Positions 35,353-64,000 of a stretch of 64,000 nucleotides of DNA are shown in pieces (position 1 is the first letter of the stretch; every line of letters begins with the position of its first letter). The translations under genes and the position numbers were made by a program. The stretch comes from Tubiluchus corallicola (Eukaryota; Priapulida; Priapulimorpha; Priapulimorphida; Tubiluchidae): positions 374,001 through 438,000 of the forward strand of contig JAQGDQ010000083.1 in assembly GCA_030141605.1 (NCBI GenBank). Direction: 5' to 3'. The notes beneath the pieces are model-generated. The model was given only the letters and a program-made list of their open reading frames with translations, searched no databases and was not told where the DNA came from.

Positions 35353-37935
35353 ATTATTACTTGTACATGTACTGCATTTCGATGTCCCGCTCCTTTGTGA
35401 TGCACCAACCAAACGTTAAACGTTGCAGTAGAGTAGATATTTGTCCACAGATCTAATTGCAATTTAAAAGTCTGTGATTGCAGATCAAGAAAATAGTATT
35501 ATTATTATTATTTTGAATAAACGAACAATATTTCTGCGCATAAAAGTTAGGTATGATTTATACTTTAATGATGTGAATTGTTATATTAATTATATATAAG
35601 AAATATTAATTTTAAGCCTGTTAAGGATGAGAGAGGAAACCAAATTCGGCAGCTACAAGATGCATACCGCTAACAATATTATGGTTTGAGCAGATCCAGA
35701 TTTAGCTTATCTTAGTTATTATCAAAAGAGACATTAAGACGAGAAAACTAGCCTCTTTGCAACATCCAGGTACATGTATATACATTAGGGGTGAGCATCG
35801 AACGTTCGAGTTCGAACGTTTGAGTTCGAATTCGATTCGAACGAGTTTTTTCAATTCGAACTCGATTCGAATCCAAAACTATAGATTCGAATAATTCAGC
35901 ACTTCATTCATGCATGTTCTTTATCACTAAAACGATTGAAACATCATACAATTAGCGTGATTTAGCTGTGATTTCTGTGCACAATTTTTTACCAATTACT
36001 AGTCGTTTTATTGTAGCACAAAATCTAGTGACATGCATGATCTTTGTAAGACTAATTTTTACTGGTGGTATGAAAACTAGTTCGAAAATCTTTCAATCTC
36101 AATTCGAATTCGATTCGAACTCGAAACATTGAAGTTCGGTTTGATTCGCAAGTCACAAATTCAGTTCGATTCGAATTCGCTTTCTGGTAGAGAATGCTCA
36201 CCCCTAATATACATGTAAATCATAGTGATGTAATTATTTCAAATATGATATCAATGCAAAAGTTAATTCTAGAATACTACTGTGGAGTTTCATGACGATC
36301 CATTGCGAATTCACAGATCCTTAGGCTTTTTCTAAACGATCTTCCCCTAGCAACAAGCAAAACAACAACTACATGCAGGTGAGTAGCAAATGACATCGCC
36401 CCTCCATCAAAAACACGATGCAGGCTCATGCGCGTGCGTGCGTTGTCATTTATGCGGATGCGCATGCGTTTTCCATTGCGGAACAGCCAAAAAAATCCAA
36501 AGAAGTAGCTGAAAAAAGAATAACGCATACGCAGGCTGCATAAACGGGTGCATTGAAAACAATATAAACCAATTTTATCTATTCCACACACCCCAAACCG
36601 CATCCGCCTTCGCATGCTACATTAACGCGACTTTAGACTCCAAACTGGCGCGAATATTTAAAAAATTCACGGCCACTAAATTTGCGACACTAACATCCAG
36701 CTAACGGGTCTCGCCAACCGTGGGACAGATATGTAAACCCTCCACGACCAACGCACACACCGACGTGGATCCAACGTCTACGAATAACATATAACTATTG
36801 CCTACAGCCTGGGAAGAAGATGAGAAGCCCAGAATTCTGCATCGACTGAGGAATCGAACTTTCGTTACACCATTTTAAATTCAAGATCATTTTAGAAAAT
36901 AGTCCAAGACGCCACCAATTCACATTGGTTCATGAAACTCTACACGAATACGGTGTATTAGAAGGAATTCTGAATCGTTTGACAGAGTGGATCTTTGATT
37001 TTTTAATTAAATGGCATCTTGCTATAACGTTTAAACGAAATCTAAAACGTTTAATAATTTAATTCAATTAAAATGGCAATATTAAACCGTATTCTCTGAT
37101 AGATTTATCAGCCTTTAAAAATGATTATCACTAATCAAAGGTTTTTGTGGACTAGATGACCAATTGATCTTCCGCTGCCCTTTCTTCACAAGATGTTATT
37201 TCAAATTATTATTTGTGTTATACCTGTGCAAGATAAATAAAAGATTATGTTGTGTTATGTCACTTTACCTGACGTATTGTTCATATATCTTTCTTTTCCA
37301 ATTTGCTTAATATTGTAAATGAAGGACTCTCCTAAGACAGGTGATCCTGTCCACACTTAGGTAAAATATTTGCTTTTAGGTAAAATTCCTAAACTGTGTT
37401 TTTTACATTTTATTTGACGGCACTAGACTCGGTCTCATGTATTAAAGCTTCCTTGTTTATAGGCAATGCTGCTTTATATACCATAAAAGTAAATGTATCT
37501 CAATTCAAAAATAAATGGTATCGTGTAGACAGTTAGTTCCTTCTGCTATTTGAAAACTGGATGATATTCTTGTTATCAAAATGAGTGGCCTGAGACACAA
37601 CTAATAGGTCGATGATTAACCTACATTCCTTGATAACAATCTTACTAAAGACGAAGTGCGTTTGTACGTCAGATATCGTTTTTTGATGATATCTTCTAAC
37701 TCTACGTGTTTCACTATTTGCATAATGTAATAATTTATCAGCACTTTTGTAGATCTTCTCTTTATCTTGCTGAACTTTTACACTGCCTATAGCATAATTA
37801 CGTTGGTTGTGTGCTTGTTTTGTGGGTCTTAGGTACGGCTGCTTTTGCCCGATTGCCGGATTTCGCGTTTTATGTACGCGTTAACCGTTTTTCTAAAATT
37901 GGAAAGTGCAGTGATCTAATACTACGTGTGATAAA
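35353..37935. other. Divergent intergenic region between MRPS27 and the MAM-domain gene
   Basis: 2.6 kb between the start codons of two divergently transcribed genes, so both promoters should lie here. Contains a hAT MITE (35778-36214) and an R3 repeat copy (about 36283-36395). Locally CpG-containing sequence at 36410-36480 (GCATGCGCGTGCG type) may be promoter-associated. No confident TATA or initiator can be assigned. Confidence 0.5.
35778..36214. mobile_element. hAT-type MITE with perfect 8-bp target duplication
   Basis: Element 35786-36206 (421 bp) begins TAGGGGTGAGCAT and ends ATGCTCACCCCTA, a perfect 13-bp terminal inverted repeat. Flanks are ATATACAT at 35778-35785 and 36207-36214. Both subterminal regions are arrays of TTCGAA/ATTCGATTCGAAC-type palindromes (35803-35890 and 36080-36180). 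No ORF. Confidence 0.92.
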
Positions 37936-63428
<25,493 letters not shown>

Positions 63429-63436
63429 GTGTGTTA

Positions 63437-63439
63437 TGA

Positions 63440-63489
<50 letters not shown>

Positions 63490-64000
63490 AAACTTATATC
63501 AAAACTCAAGAAAAATATTTCAAATTTTGAAGTTTCTTAAGATTTTTAGCGTGGATGTGCCCAGGTAAAACATTTAAAAGAAAATGGTAATCCAGCTCTA
63601 CCTGCTGCAATAGACCTGAATTGAATTTGCTCAGTATAAAAAAGTGGTTCCAAGCAACAATAGTGAATTAAGTAACAGGCGAAACAAAAGATTACACAGG
63701 TTTAGGAAAATATGACCTGTTCAATAATCGCCTAATCCGCTTCTAATTTGTAATAAAAATAGCAGATTATTGCAAAAATTTACAAAAGAAAGGGAACGGA
63801 ATGCAAGTTAGCAAAACATACAATTTGATGAGTAAAGCGGCATCCTAGATAATAAAAAACAGTATTACTTTTATCAGATTTAGAAAACGGACAAAGAGAA
63901 AGAGCTATAATCGTACGCGTGTAAATATTGTAAATGTTATGGTTAGGTAAGTCAGATGACTATAACTAAAGTTGGCTTCTGACTGGCTGACTGCAATACA
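63437..64000. repeat. (AT)n microsatellite then intron
   Basis: AT dinucleotides at 63437-63488. From there to the window end no exon or other feature was recognised; it is presumably the next intron of the MAM gene. Confidence 0.7.

Overview
Eukaryotic, AT-rich animal nuclear DNA. The genes are interrupted by GT-AG introns, the product families are metazoan (NSP/BCAR3 adaptor, MAM-domain secreted protein, Golgi glycan enzymes, FMO, mitoribosomal mS27), and the non-coding DNA is full of microsatellites, LINE relics, SINE-like pieces and many short DNA-transposon derivatives (MITEs). A degenerate CCCTAA tract fits a TTAGGG-type telomere. I read it as an invertebrate; the phylum cannot be fixed from this window.

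Layout. 327-6899 (+): SH2 plus RasGEF-like adaptor of the BCAR3/SH2D3 family, 5' end possibly outside the window. 9834-13016 (-): flavin-containing monooxygenase, three coding exons, convergent with the first gene. 14780-16640: 50-bp minisatellite of about 37 copies. 19837-20907 (-): single-exon beta-1,3-galactosyltransferase-like enzyme. 23993-35352 (-): eleven-exon MRPS27. 37936 to beyond 63428 (+): a secreted protein with at least four MAM domains, open at the right edge. Inside its 9-kb intron, on the opposite strand, sits a two-coding-exon galactose 3-O-sulfotransferase-like gene (46649-48473).

The genes do not form a pathway. The galactosyltransferase and the sulfotransferase both act on galactose-bearing glycans in the Golgi, but are 26 kb apart.

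Most unusual content is mobile DNA. At least four hAT-type MITEs have readable 8-bp target duplications. Several TTAA-flanked (piggyBac-like) families are present, one copy nested in a hAT-like element. There is a 551-bp TTAA-flanked foldback element, a 34-bp-arm hairpin with a 9-nt loop, a 500-bp LINE-derived insertion with 15-bp target duplication and (GAA)n tail, and a LINE whose endonuclease fragment lies on the wrong side of its reverse transcriptase. No clearly new multi-gene system is visible.
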